The position numbers were made by a program, and so were the translations under genes. From Luoshenia tenuis (GTDB lineage Bacteria > Bacillota > Clostridia > Christensenellales > GCA-900066905): a stretch of DNA of 64,000 bases. Shown piece after piece: positions 8,761 to 17,655 of the stretch. Numbering within the stretch: position 1 is the first letter of the stretch; each line of letters starts with the position of its first letter. Below the pieces are notes generated by a model. It made no database searches. It was not told the DNA's origin and saw nothing but the letters and a program-made list of their open reading frames with translations. The stretch lies in assembly GCF_014384745.1 (NCBI RefSeq), contig NZ_JACRSO010000001.1:186001-250000 (forward strand), in the 5' to 3' direction.

Positions 8761-9632
8761 GCGCCCACCTCCTTGCAGTGGAGCCGCAGCAGGGCGGCGA
8801 TCAGCTTTTTCTCCTCTCGCCGGTCTACGATCTTATCCACAAATCCCTTTTCCAGCAAAAACTCCGCCCGCTGGAAGCCCTCCGGCAGCTTTTGGCGCAT
8901 GGTCTGTTCGATCACGCGCGGCCCTGCAAAGCCGATCAGCGCCTTGGGCTCGGAGAGGATGATATCCCCCTCCATGGCAAAGCTGGCGGTCACCCCGCCG
9001 GTGGTCGGGTCCGTCAGCACCGTCAGGTAAAAATTGCCCGCCGCGCTATGGCGCTCCACCGCGCCGCTGGTCTTTGCCATCTGCATCAGAGAGAAAATGC
9101 CCTCCTGCATCCTGGCGCCGCCAGATACGGTAAAGCCCACCACCGGCAAGCGCTCCCGGGTGGCAAACTCAAAAAGGCGGGTGATCTTTTCGCCCACCAC
9201 CGTGCCCATGCTGCCCATCATAAACTGCGGATCCATCGCAAAGATGGCGCAGGGTATACCTTCGATGTGGCAGACCCCCGTCAGCGCCGCGTCCTTTTCT
9301 CCGCTGGCCTTCTGGGCCTTGTGCAGCTTTTTTTCATATTGCTCAAAACCGATGATATTGTCCGGGGCCATCTCCCCATCGTGCTCGCAAAAGCTGCCCT
9401 CGTCCGCGATCAGAGCGATGCGCGAACGCGCGCCCAGGCGGAAGTGATAGCCGCACTTGGGGCAAACGCCCATCTCCTCTTCCAAATCGTGGATAAAGAG
9501 CATCGCCTTGCAGCCCGGGCAGGCCGTGCAGACCTCCTCTGGCAGCGTGGGCTTATCTTTAACCTGCACGCTATCGCCGCTCTGGCCCTCTAATTGAATC
9601 TTGGGTTTGATAAACATGCTCTTTTTCAGCAT
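8757..9632 (-). CDS. accD: Acetyl-CoA carboxylase, carboxyltransferase beta subunit
   Basis: A 291-aa AccD. A four-cysteine zinc ribbon (CPGC at 38-41, CPKC at 57-60) precedes the crotonase-like carboxyltransferase domain with SGGARMQEG and DPTTGGVTASFAMEGDI. It pairs with AccA to form the alpha2-beta2 carboxyltransferase. The ATG at 9632 is preceded by GGAGA. It lies 31 bp after accC in the operon. Confidence 0.96.
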   Translation of the reverse strand: MLKKSMFIKPKIQLEGQSGDSVQVKDKPTLPEEVCTACPGCKAMLFIHDLEEEMGVCPKCGYHFRLGARSRIALIADEGSFCEHDGEMAPDNIIGFEQYEKKLHKAQKASGEKDAALTGVCHIEGIPCAIFAMDPQFMMGSMGTVVGEKITRLFEFATRERLPVVGFTVSGGARMQEGIFSLMQMAKTSGAVERHSAAGNFYLTVLTDPTTGGVTASFAMEGDIILSEPKALIGFAGPRVIEQTMRQKLPEGFQRAEFLLEKGFVDKIVDRREEKKLIAALLRLHCKEVGA

Positions 9633-9663
9633 TATCTCCGCACCATTTTAGGCTAAAACGGCG

Positions 9664-10998
9664 CTACCCCCTTTCCGCAAGAAAATCCGTGGTATAGCTG
9701 CCGTCGCCAAACCTTTCATCCGAGATCAGGTCCAGCTGCAACTCACGGTTGTTTTCGATCCCTTCCACCACCACTTCGCAAAGAGCCGCCTGCATTTTGC
9801 GGATGGCCTCCTCCCGCGTGGGGGCGTGGACGATGAGTTTACCCACCATGGAATCGTAAAACGGCGGGATCGTGTACCCCTGATACAGCGCCGTATCAAA
9901 GCGCACCCAGGGCCCGCCCGGGATGTGCAGCATGGTGATCTGCCCGCAGCTGGGCCTGAAATCGTGGTACGGGTCCTCCGCGTTGATGCGGCACTCGATG
10001 GCGTGGCCGTTCAAGGTCACATCCTTCTGGGTAAAATCCAGCTCCAGCCCGGCCGCTACGCGGATCTGCCACTTGACCAGGTCGATCCCCGTCACCATCT
10101 CGGTGACCGGATGCTCCACCTGTAAGCGGGTATTCATCTCCATGAAATAAAAGTGCCCGTCCTGCGAAAGCAGAAATTCGATGGTGCCAAGCCCCCGGTA
10201 GCCGATGGCCTTAGCCGCCTTGGCGCTGGCCGCCATCATTTCCTCCCGCATTTTTGGGCTAACGGCCACAGACGGGCTCTCCTCCAGCAGTTTCTGGTTT
10301 TTGCGCTGCATAGAGCACTCCCGCTCGCCCAGGCAGACTACCTGCCCGTGCGCATCGCAAAGCAGCTGCACCTCGATATGTTTGACGGGGAAAAGGAACT
10401 TTTCCATATAGACGGCTCCGTCCCCAAAGGCGCTTTGCGCCTCGGCGGTGGCCGCTAAAAAGGCGCGCTCTATCTCCGCCTCGCTGTCTACCCGGCGGAT
10501 GCCCCGTCCGCCGCCGCCCGAGCGTGCCTTGACCAGCAGCGGATAGCCGATCTGCGCCCCTAGACGCAGCGCCTCATCCACCGATTCTACGATGTCGCTG
10601 CCCGGCACCACCGGCACGCCTGCCTGCTTCATGGTGCGGCGCGCCTCGTCCTTATCGCCCATCTTCTCGATCATTTCGCCCGTGGGGCCGATAAAGGTAA
10701 TATTGCACTGCTGGCACAACGTGGCAAAGCGCGCGTTTTCGCTGAGCAGCCCATAGCCCGGATGGATCGCCTCCGCCCCGGAGACCACCGCCGCGGAAAG
10801 GATCGCCTCCATATTCAGGTAGCTTTGCCCTACCTGGGCCGGGCCGATGCAGTAACTCTCGTCAGCCAGGCTCACGTGCAGCGCATCCCGGTCCGCTTCG
10901 GAAAACACCGCCACGGTAGTGATCCCCATCTCCTTACAGGCGCGGATGATGCGCACCGCGATCTCGCCGCGGTTGGCAATCAAGATTTTAGAAAACAT
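9664..10998 (-). CDS. accC: Acetyl-CoA carboxylase, biotin carboxylase subunit
   Basis: A 444-aa biotin carboxylase that charges the biotin on AccB with bicarbonate and ATP. The N-terminal FSKILIANRGEIAVRIIRAC, the ATP-grasp glycine loop (KARSGGGGRGIRRV), CLGERECSMQRKNQKLLEE and the MEMNTRLQVEHPVTE metal and carboxylate site are all present. The frame is open to 11079, but MFSKILIANRGE at 10998 is the family start. That leaves 8 bp to the fabZ stop. Confidence 0.97.
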   Translation of the reverse strand: MFSKILIANRGEIAVRIIRACKEMGITTVAVFSEADRDALHVSLADESYCIGPAQVGQSYLNMEAILSAAVVSGAEAIHPGYGLLSENARFATLCQQCNITFIGPTGEMIEKMGDKDEARRTMKQAGVPVVPGSDIVESVDEALRLGAQIGYPLLVKARSGGGGRGIRRVDSEAEIERAFLAATAEAQSAFGDGAVYMEKFLFPVKHIEVQLLCDAHGQVVCLGERECSMQRKNQKLLEESPSVAVSPKMREEMMAASAKAAKAIGYRGLGTIEFLLSQDGHFYFMEMNTRLQVEHPVTEMVTGIDLVKWQIRVAAGLELDFTQKDVTLNGHAIECRINAEDPYHDFRPSCGQITMLHIPGGPWVRFDTALYQGYTIPPFYDSMVGKLIVHAPTREEAIRKMQAALCEVVVEGIENNRELQLDLISDERFGDGSYTTDFLAERG

Positions 10999-11006
10999 GG
11001 GCGCCT

Positions 11007-11426
11007 TTATCTCCCTTCTACCAATGCAAAGGAAAGTTCCCCCTGGGCGCATAGCGCGCCGCGCACGCTGGCTGTACATTTGGTAAAGTAAAACGGCCCC
11101 TTTGCGCGCAAAACTTCGGCCGTAACCTCAATATCGTCCCCCGGGCGCACCTGCGCTTTAAAGCGCACCTTGTCGATGCCGGTGTAAAAAGGGGTTTTGC
11201 CCTTTAGCTGCTCGCCCAACAAAATCGCGCAGGCCTGCGCCATGATCTCACACTGGATCACGCCCGGCACCACCGGGTTGCCCGGAAAATGCCCCTGGAG
11301 GAAAAACTCATCTCCCCGCACGTGATAAAGGGCATGCGCCACGCCGTCCTCATCCAGCCACGCCCGGTCGATGAGCAGCATTGGCTCCCGGTGCGGCAAA
11401 ATCTCTTTGATCTGCTCTCTGTCCAT
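11007..11426 (-). CDS. fabZ: 3-hydroxyacyl-ACP dehydratase FabZ
   Basis: A 139-aa hot-dog fold dehydratase of the FASII cycle, converting 3-hydroxyacyl-ACP to trans-2-enoyl-ACP. The catalytic His46 lies in GHFPGNPVVPG and Glu60 in VIQCEIMAQ. An AAGGAGG site stands ahead of the ATG. It lies between accB and accC, as in streptococci. No FabA, FabM or FabN isomerase for unsaturated fatty acids is seen nearby. Confidence 0.95.
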   Translation of the reverse strand: MDREQIKEILPHREPMLLIDRAWLDEDGVAHALYHVRGDEFFLQGHFPGNPVVPGVIQCEIMAQACAILLGEQLKGKTPFYTGIDKVRFKAQVRPGDDIEVTAEVLRAKGPFYFTKCTASVRGALCAQGELSFALVEGR

Positions 11427-11441
11427 CGCCCTTGCGCCTCC

Positions 11442-11903
11442 TTAAAAAATCTTAAACAGCGTCTGGCCGTACTCCACCACGTCGCCATCGGATACGCAGA
11501 TATCCACGATCTCCCCGTCCTGCTCAGCGGTGATCTCGTTCATCAACTTCATCGCCTCGATGATGCACAGCACATCGCCTTTTTTAACCCGCTTGCCCAC
11601 CTCTACGAACGGGGCCTGATCCGGGCCGGGCGCGGCGTAAAACACGCCCACCATGGGGGATTTAAACTCGCTTAACGCGTTAAAATCCACTCCGCCATCT
11701 GGTACAGGTGCCGCGGGTGCGGACGCTGCCGGCTGGGGTTCCGCCGCGGGCACGGCCTGCATCACAGGGGCTGGCGCCGGTTGCGCCGGCGTAAACTTGG
11801 CCGATTCCAGCCGCAGCGTAGCGTCCCCCTCTTTAAGCTCCAGGGCGCTTAAGCCCGCGTCGTTAAGCAGCTGCGCCAATTCCTTGATTTTTGCGATATC
11901 CAT
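11442..11903 (-). CDS. accB: Biotin carboxyl carrier protein of acetyl-CoA carboxylase
   Basis: A 153-aa BCCP. The N-terminal part (1-35) is followed by an Ala/Pro-rich flexible linker (about 38-70) and the C-terminal biotinyl domain (about 80-153). Lys119 in EAMKLMNE is the biotin attachment site. Its start codon shares one base with the fabF stop (11903), which points to coupled translation. Confidence 0.96.
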   Translation of the reverse strand: MDIAKIKELAQLLNDAGLSALELKEGDATLRLESAKFTPAQPAPAPVMQAVPAAEPQPAASAPAAPVPDGGVDFNALSEFKSPMVGVFYAAPGPDQAPFVEVGKRVKKGDVLCIIEAMKLMNEITAEQDGEIVDICVSDGDVVEYGQTLFKIF

Positions 11904-13153
11904 TATTTCACCTCTGCATCAGCCGGCCGTATCGCGATACAGCCGTTATGCCCGCCAAAGCCCAGCGAGACGGATAGGGCCAGCGTGGCCTGCGCTTTAC
12001 GGGCGCTGCCCGGCACGTAATCCAGATCGCAGGCCGGGTCTGGCTCTTCAAGGTTAATGGTGGGCGGGATCACGCCCCTGTGCAGCGCCAGGGTAGAGGC
12101 CGCAGCTTCCACCGCACCGGCCGCGCCCAGCATATGCCCCGTCATGGACTTGGTGGAGCTGATCATCGCCCGGCGCGCCATATCCTCGCCCAACGCCTTT
12201 TTAATGGCCAGGGTCTCGGAAGAATCGTTCATAGGCGTGCCGGTGCCGTGGGCGTTGATATACACCGTATCCTCATCCCGAATACCCGCTTCACTGGCCG
12301 CCATGGCGATGGCGCGGGAAGCGCACAGTCCCTCGGGATGCGGCGCGGTCACATGGTAAGCGTCGCAGGTGTTGGCGTATCCGCAGATCTCGCCATAGAT
12401 CTTCGCGCCGCGCGCGCGTGCGCGCTCCATCTCCTCCAGGATCAGGATGCCAGCGCCCTCCCCCATCGCAAAGCCCTTGCGGCGCTTGTCAAAGGGCAGG
12501 CTGGCCTTTTGAGGATCCTCCTCCACGGCCAGGGCCATGCAGTTGGTAAAGCCCGCCACAGCCAGGGGATTGATGGTGGCCTCCGAGCCGCCGGCGATGA
12601 TCGCATCCGCATAGCCGCCAGCGATAGCCCGGTAGGCCTCGCCTACCGCGTGGGTAGAGGTAGCGCAGGCCGTGACCACCGGCAGGCAGGGGCCCTGCGC
12701 GCCGTACTGAATGGCGATATTGCCCGCGGCGATATTGCCGATCATCATGGGGATGAAAAAGGGCGATACCCGGGAGGGGCCCCTTTGCATCAGCTTCTGG
12801 GTCTCGTTTACAAAGGTACCCATACCGCCGATGCCGCTGCCCACATATACGCCAAAACGCTCCGGCGCCAAGCCGGATTCCGCGATCCCGCTGTCCTCTA
12901 CGGCCTGTTTGGCCGCAGCCAGCGCATACTGGGTATAAAGATCCAGCTTCCTGGCCGTGGGCACATCCATTCCAAAGGCCGCAGGGTCAAAGTCCTTGAC
13001 CTCGGCGGCGATCTTCACCTTCAGATCGTCCGTCGGGAATTTGGTGATGGCCCCGATGCCGCAGACGCCCGCGGTCAGGTTTTCCCAAAAAGTATTTACA
13101 TCGTTGCCGACTGGGGTAATCACCCCAAGGCCGGTAATCGCTACCCTTTTCAT
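11903..13153 (-). CDS. fabF: Beta-ketoacyl-ACP synthase II
   Basis: A 416-aa elongating condensing enzyme of the thiolase fold. The catalytic triad is visible: Cys163 (VTACATSTH), His302 (NAHGTGTP) and His340 (KSMTGHMLGA). It extends acyl-ACP with malonyl-ACP. It lies 11 bp after fabG in the operon. Confidence 0.97.
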   Translation of the reverse strand: MKRVAITGLGVITPVGNDVNTFWENLTAGVCGIGAITKFPTDDLKVKIAAEVKDFDPAAFGMDVPTARKLDLYTQYALAAAKQAVEDSGIAESGLAPERFGVYVGSGIGGMGTFVNETQKLMQRGPSRVSPFFIPMMIGNIAAGNIAIQYGAQGPCLPVVTACATSTHAVGEAYRAIAGGYADAIIAGGSEATINPLAVAGFTNCMALAVEEDPQKASLPFDKRRKGFAMGEGAGILILEEMERARARGAKIYGEICGYANTCDAYHVTAPHPEGLCASRAIAMAASEAGIRDEDTVYINAHGTGTPMNDSSETLAIKKALGEDMARRAMISSTKSMTGHMLGAAGAVEAAASTLALHRGVIPPTINLEEPDPACDLDYVPGSARKAQATLALSVSLGFGGHNGCIAIRPADAEVK

Positions 13154-13164
13154 CTTATCCCTCC

Positions 13165-13905
13165 TTACATGTTCAGGCCGCCATCCACCTGCAATACCGT
13201 GCCGGTGATGTAGCCCGTCGCGTCCGAGGCCAAAAAGGCCACGGCGTTGGCGATATCCTCCGGAACCCCGCCCCGCTTCATGGGGATGGCCCCCAGCAGC
13301 GCCTCCCGTGCGGATGCGGGCATCTGGTCGGTCATATCCGTTTGCACAAAGCCCGGCGCCACCGCGTTACAGGTCACCCCGCGTGCGGCCAGCTCCCGCG
13401 CCACGCTCTTGGTCAGCCCGATCAGGCCGGCCTTGGCTGCAGCATAATTGGCCTGGCCCGCATTGCCCATCAGCCCCGATACCGAGGTGATGTTAATGAT
13501 GCGCCCGGCCCGGCTGCGCACAAAGCCCGAGTACGTGTGGCGGATAAAGTTGAAGGCGCCCTTGAGGTTGACGTCGATCACTTTCTCAAAGTCCTCCTGC
13601 TTCATCTGCAGCGTCAACTTATCCCGGGTGATGCCCGCATTGTTCACCAATACGTAAACCGGCCCCAGATCCGCCGTTACCGCCTTCACCGTTTCGGCCA
13701 CGGCGTCAAAGTCCGCCACGTCACAGGCGTAGGCTTTGGCCCGCACGCCCAGGGCGGCGATATCCGCTACCGTGGCTGCCGCCGCCTGCGCATTGCCCGC
13801 ATAGATCACGGCGATATCCGCGCCGCTGCGCGCCAGCTCCAGCGCGATGGCGCGGCCGATTCCGCGAGAGGCGCCGGTAACCAGCGCTACTTTACCCTTT
13901 AACAT
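13165..13905 (-). CDS. fabG: 3-oxoacyl-ACP reductase
   Basis: A 246-aa short-chain dehydrogenase that reduces beta-ketoacyl-ACP with NADPH. The cofactor loop is TGASRGIG (10-17), NNAG is near 88-91 and the catalytic residues are Ser141, Tyr154 and Lys158 (YAAAK). The frame is open to 14007, but MLKGKVALVTGAS at 13905 is the family start; it overlaps fabD by 7 bp. Confidence 0.96.
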   Translation of the reverse strand: MLKGKVALVTGASRGIGRAIALELARSGADIAVIYAGNAQAAAATVADIAALGVRAKAYACDVADFDAVAETVKAVTADLGPVYVLVNNAGITRDKLTLQMKQEDFEKVIDVNLKGAFNFIRHTYSGFVRSRAGRIINITSVSGLMGNAGQANYAAAKAGLIGLTKSVARELAARGVTCNAVAPGFVQTDMTDQMPASAREALLGAIPMKRGGVPEDIANAVAFLASDATGYITGTVLQVDGGLNM

Positions 13906-14828
13906 CTCTCTCCTCCTGCCAGGGCCTGCCCTGCGGCCAGCAGGGTCTGCTCGTTTTCCACCTGATATACCTGTGCCTGCGGGGCGATCTTGCGGATCAG
14001 GCCGCAAAGCGTTTTGCCCGCGCCCACCTCCACAAAGGTATCAAACCCCTCAGCCATCATATTTTCTACTGTTTTTTGCCAACGCACCGGGCTTTGCACC
14101 TGCAGGGCCAGCAGTTCCTTCGCCCTGACGGCGCAGTAGGGCGCCGCATCGTAATTGGCGTAAAGCGGCAGGGCCGGCTCGGCCATTTCAAGCCCGGCCA
14201 TATAGCTGGCAAGGCCCTTAGCGGCCTGCGCCATAAAGGGCGAATGGAACCCGCCGCTGACCGGTAGCTTCATCGCCCTGCCGCCCAGCGCAGTCACCTT
14301 TTCAATATAGGCGTCCAGCTGCTGCGCGCTGCCCGAAACTACGGTCTGCTGGGGGCTGTTATAGTTGACGGGGAAAACCGCATCAAACCCCTCACAGGCG
14401 TCGGTCACCTGTTCCGGGGTCAGCCGCAGGATCGCCGCCATAGCGCCGGGATTCTGCTTGGCGCAATCGTCCATCAGCTCCGCCCGGCGGCAGACCAAAC
14501 GAAATGCGGCCTCAAAATCCAATACGCCGCAATACGCCACGGCCGCCACCTCGCCCAGCGAAAAACCGGCCGCCCCCTGCGGCGAGATGCCGGCCTCTTT
14601 TGCCGCTGCTGCGCAGGCGTAATCCACCGTAAACAGACAAGGCTGGGTATTGATGGTCTGCCCCAACGTCTCTTTATCGCCCTCAAAACACTGACGGATG
14701 GTGCCGGGGCGGATCGCCTCCGCCCGGTCAAATACTTCTTTAGCCGCAGGGCTGCATGCGTACAGGGACTGACCCATCCCCGTATACTGTGCGCCCTGGC
14801 CGGCAAACACAAAGGCTATTTTACCCAT
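13899..14828 (-). CDS. fabD: Malonyl-CoA:ACP transacylase
   Basis: A 309-aa acyltransferase that loads malonate onto ACP. It starts with FVFAGQGAQYTGMG. The nucleophile is Ser90 in GFSLGE and the partner His195 lies in GGFHSPFM. It overlaps fabK by 13 bp and fabG by 7 bp, so translation of the three is coupled. Confidence 0.96.
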   Translation of the reverse strand: MGKIAFVFAGQGAQYTGMGQSLYACSPAAKEVFDRAEAIRPGTIRQCFEGDKETLGQTINTQPCLFTVDYACAAAAKEAGISPQGAAGFSLGEVAAVAYCGVLDFEAAFRLVCRRAELMDDCAKQNPGAMAAILRLTPEQVTDACEGFDAVFPVNYNSPQQTVVSGSAQQLDAYIEKVTALGGRAMKLPVSGGFHSPFMAQAAKGLASYMAGLEMAEPALPLYANYDAAPYCAVRAKELLALQVQSPVRWQKTVENMMAEGFDTFVEVGAGKTLCGLIRKIAPQAQVYQVENEQTLLAAGQALAGGERC

Positions 14829-15763
14829 TTTGTCGCTCCCAACAAAATCTGCTCTGCCTGGCCGAACATTTCGCTAATGATCTCGGCGGCAGGCTGTTCT
14901 TTCTTCACCATGGCCGCAATCTGCCCGGCCATAAAGCATCCGCGCTCCTCGTCCCCCTCCCGGGCGGCCAGGCGCAGCGCGCCGGTGCCGTACTGCTCTA
15001 GCTCCTCATTGGTCACGCCCGCGTCGTACTCCATCTCAAAGAACTTGCGGCTAAAGGGATTTTTGAGCGAGCGCACCGGATGCCCCAATCGCTTGCCCGT
15101 GGCGATGGTGTCGATATCTCGGGCCTCCAGCACCTTCTTTTTATAATTCTCATGGATCGTGCACTCGAATGCCGAGAGAAAGCGCGTGCCGCACTGTACG
15201 CCCTGGGCGCCCAGCATAAAGGCCGCGGCGATCCCCCGCCCATCGGCAATGCCGCCGGCGCCCAATACAGGCACCTGCACCGCATCGCAAACCTGGGGCA
15301 GCAGCGCCATGGTGGTCAAATCGCCCACATGCCCGCCGGATTCGCCGCCCTCGGCGATCACAGCGCAGGCCCCCATGCGCTCTACCATCCGCGCAATGGC
15401 GGTTGAGGGCACCACCGGCACCACTTTGATGCCCGCGGCCACCCATCCTTTAATAAACTTGGAGGGCAGCCCCGCCCCAGTGGTAACGACCGGCACCTTT
15501 TCCTCCAGCACCACCTGGGCCTGCTCCGGGGCGCTGGGGCTCATCAGCATAATGTTCACGCCAAAGGGCTTATCCGTATGCGCCCGGCAGGTGCGTATCT
15601 CGCTGCGCAGCGCCTCGCCCGGCATATTCATAGCCGAGATGATGCCCAGGCCCCCGCCTGCGGATACCGCACCCGCCAGCGATGCATCCGATACCCAGGC
15701 CATGCCGCCCTGAAAGATCGGATACTCGATGCCGAACAATTCACAAATCGGCGTTTTGATCAT
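14816..15763 (-). CDS. fabK: Enoyl-ACP reductase II (FMN-dependent)
   Basis: A 315-aa FabK, the flavin-dependent enoyl-ACP reductase of the nitronate monooxygenase-like TIM-barrel family. It has FGIEYPIFQGGMAWVSDASLAGAVSAGGGLG at the start, the EGGESGGHVG segment and GAQGVQCGTRFL. It carries out the last reduction of the cycle. FabK enzymes are insensitive to triclosan, unlike FabI. No fabI is present in this operon. Confidence 0.95.
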   Translation of the reverse strand: MIKTPICELFGIEYPIFQGGMAWVSDASLAGAVSAGGGLGIISAMNMPGEALRSEIRTCRAHTDKPFGVNIMLMSPSAPEQAQVVLEEKVPVVTTGAGLPSKFIKGWVAAGIKVVPVVPSTAIARMVERMGACAVIAEGGESGGHVGDLTTMALLPQVCDAVQVPVLGAGGIADGRGIAAAFMLGAQGVQCGTRFLSAFECTIHENYKKKVLEARDIDTIATGKRLGHPVRSLKNPFSRKFFEMEYDAGVTNEELEQYGTGALRLAAREGDEERGCFMAGQIAAMVKKEQPAAEIISEMFGQAEQILLGATKWVK

Positions 15764-15766
15764 CGC

Positions 15767-15985
15767 TTATTTCCCCGCGTCGATCAGCGCCACGATATCG
15801 TTGACGCACTTGAGGTTCTCATCCATCTCGATGGATACGCCAAAGGTATCCTCAATGGACATGATCAGCTCTACCGTATCCAGGCTGTCCAGCCCCAGCT
15901 CGGCAAACGTGCTCTCACCCTTTACCTCGGAAACGTCGATGCCCTTATAATCCGCCAGAATCTGTGCCACTTTTTCAAAAGTCAT
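15767..15985 (-). CDS. acpP: Acyl carrier protein
   Basis: A 72-aa ACP. Ser34 in GLDSLDTVELI is the phosphopantetheine attachment site. The frame is open to a TTG at 16000, but GGAGG (15994-15998) sits 8 nt ahead of the ATG at 15985, which is chosen. It lies between fabH and fabK and carries the growing acyl chain. Confidence 0.95.
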   Translation of the reverse strand: MTFEKVAQILADYKGIDVSEVKGESTFAELGLDSLDTVELIMSIEDTFGVSIEMDENLKCVNDIVALIDAGK

Positions 15986-16026
15986 TTTCTTTTCCTCCAA
16001 ATGTTTTTTAATTTATTTACGAAGGC

Positions 16027-16983
16027 TTAGCCCCAGCGCAGCATGCATGCCGCGTTGGTCAATCCCGCGCCAAAGGCGCTCATGGCCAGCCAATCGCCAT
16101 CGTTGATCTTACCCGCCCGGTTCAGTTCATCTAAGATAATGGGGATGCTTGCCGAAGAGGTGTTCCCACAGCGCTCGATACAGTGGGGGAACTTCTCGGG
16201 CGGCTGCTTAAGCCGCGTGCGTACCGCCTCTAATATCCGCATATTGGCCTGGTGCAGTAAAAAGTAGCGCACGTCATCCGCCGTAAGCTCCGCTTTGGCC
16301 ATCACATCCCGCAGGTCCGCCGTAGAGGAGGAGACCGCAAATTTATAGACCTCCTGCCCGTTCATATACAGCGGCATGGGTTCCAGCTTATTCTTTTTAT
16401 AGGGGCTGTTGCCCGGCGCCAGGCGCGCCTGCAAAAACTCCGGCGCGCAGCGGGTACTCATCTTGACCGGGCCCATCTGTCCGCCCTTTTGGACGATCAC
16501 GCTGCCAGCCCCATCGCCAAACAGCACGCAAGTGGCCCGGTCGGTCCAATCCACCATGCAACTGGTCTCCTCCGCGCACACGATGAGGATGGTCTCCGCC
16601 TTGCCCGCCATAAAATAGGCCTGTGCCACGTCCAGGGCGTATAAAAAACCGGCGCACGCGGCGTTTAGATCCATACACGGACAGGAGGGCGCACCTATCG
16701 CCCCCTGCACGATGCAGCTTAAACCCGGCGTCAAATAGGTATGCAGGGCGCTGGAGCACAGGATCATATCGATCTGCTCGGGCGAGATGCCCGCGTTGTC
16801 GATCGCCCTGCGCGCCGAGGCAATGGCCAGCTCCTCCAGGGTTTCATCCCCCGTTACGTGGCGCTGTAAAATGCCGGTGCGGGTACGGATCCATTCGTCG
16901 CTGGTATCCAAAAACCCGGTCAACGCCTCGTTGTCTACGATCGTTTCGGGCAGCGCGCTGCCGGTTCCGGTTATTCTTAACAC
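16027..16983 (-). CDS. fabH: Beta-ketoacyl-ACP synthase III
   Basis: A 318-aa FabH that starts fatty acid synthesis by condensing acetyl-CoA with malonyl-ACP. The triad falls at Cys110 (LNAACAGF), His244 (LLHQANMRI) and Asn274 (CGNTSSASIP), almost the same numbering as the E. coli enzyme. The frame is open to 17028, but AAAGGAGA (16991-16998) stands 7 nt ahead of the GTG at 16983. That start gives the normal length. It begins 13 bp after the fabT stop. Confidence 0.95.
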   Translation of the reverse strand: MLRITGTGSALPETIVDNEALTGFLDTSDEWIRTRTGILQRHVTGDETLEELAIASARRAIDNAGISPEQIDMILCSSALHTYLTPGLSCIVQGAIGAPSCPCMDLNAACAGFLYALDVAQAYFMAGKAETILIVCAEETSCMVDWTDRATCVLFGDGAGSVIVQKGGQMGPVKMSTRCAPEFLQARLAPGNSPYKKNKLEPMPLYMNGQEVYKFAVSSSTADLRDVMAKAELTADDVRYFLLHQANMRILEAVRTRLKQPPEKFPHCIERCGNTSSASIPIILDELNRAGKINDGDWLAMSAFGAGLTNAACMLRWG

Positions 16984-16996
16984 TTCTCCATCTCCT

Positions 16997-17485
16997 TTAA
17001 TCGCCTTGGCCCTTATTCGCGGCGCCATCCATCCGATCCATGTTCTTTTCCAAAAAGGCGTTCAGGTTCTGCATGGCCTTGAGCAGCGCGGGCTTTTCCT
17101 CCTCGCTGATCTCGCGGATAAAGGCGCGCACCATCTGCTCGTGAAAATAGCGGTGCACCGCGTTCATCCTGCGGCCGGCGCGGGTGGGCACCACGTGAAC
17201 CCGCCGGGCATCCTGCTCGCTTTTGATCTTTTGCACGTATCCCTTGCGTTCCAGCTTTTTAATGGCCACCGTCACCGACGGCAGGGTGATCTGCAGCTCC
17301 TGTGCCAGGTCGCTGATGGTGCAGCCTTCCTCGCCGTATTTGCCCGTGATCTCCAGCATGTGCATCTCGCTGATGGAAAGGTCGATGCTCTGGGTCCCCT
17401 TGACCATCTTCTCTTCGACCTTTTGCAGGGCGCGATAGGAATCTACCAGCAGGTCGTTAAGCTGTTGTGAGTAAACGTCCAACAT
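16997..17485 (-). CDS. fabT: MarR-family regulator of fatty acid synthesis, FabT-like
   Basis: A 162-aa MarR winged-helix protein. The recognition region includes ISDLAQELQITLPSVTVAIKKLERKGYV and the wing contains the conserved DARRVHVVPTRAG. It is the first gene of the fab operon, the place held by FabT in streptococci and enterococci. FabT represses FASII genes with long-chain acyl-ACP as corepressor. Its own promoter carries an inverted repeat over the -10 box (17512-17534), which points to autoregulation. The gene name rests on family and position, not on direct similarity scores. Confidence 0.85.
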   Translation of the reverse strand: MLDVYSQQLNDLLVDSYRALQKVEEKMVKGTQSIDLSISEMHMLEITGKYGEEGCTISDLAQELQITLPSVTVAIKKLERKGYVQKIKSEQDARRVHVVPTRAGRRMNAVHRYFHEQMVRAFIREISEEEKPALLKAMQNLNAFLEKNMDRMDGAANKGQGD

Positions 17486-17511
17486 GCGTCGATCCCCCTT
17501 TCGCGTCCAAT

Positions 17512-17534
17512 TAATTAGTTAGTTTATCTAATTA
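17512..17534 (-). promoter_or_regulatory. Probable FabT/MarR operator
   Basis: Perfect 7-bp inverted repeat TAATTAG (17512-17518) and CTAATTA (17528-17534) with a 9-bp spacer. It overlaps the -10 box (17531-17536) and the expected start of transcription of the fab operon. A repressor bound here would block initiation. Confidence 0.7.
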
Positions 17535-17559
17535 TAGGCATATTGTCCTTCCTTGTCAA
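17531..17559 (-). promoter_or_regulatory. Consensus sigma-A promoter of the fab-acc operon
   Basis: On the minus strand TTGACA (17554-17559), 17-bp spacer, TATAAT (17531-17536): a full consensus promoter 46 bp upstream of the fabT ATG. No other promoter of similar quality was noticed inside the operon, so it likely drives all 13 genes. Confidence 0.85.
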
Positions 17560-17606
17560 CCGTGAGAAGGGCGCACATTTTGTCCAATTTTGTCATCCGG
17601 TCCAAC

Positions 17607-17643
17607 AAAAAAGGCCGGGCATCCTTCTGCCCAGCCTTTTTCT
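17607..17643 (-). terminator. Terminator after the sugar isomerase-like gene
   Basis: Minus-strand hairpin with arms at 17628-17638 and 17611-17621 (GGCTGGGC / GCCCGGCC core, one G-T pair), followed by a T run (17607-17612). It ends the transcript of the isomerase and the Tet(M)-like gene, just upstream of the fab promoter. Confidence 0.8.
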
Positions 17644-17655
17644 ATATCGGACCGC

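Noticed and set aside
12080..13213. Long plus-strand frame (377 codons) opposite fabF
   Set aside because: Arg/Gly/His-rich antisense translation with no family features; fabF on the minus strand is complete.
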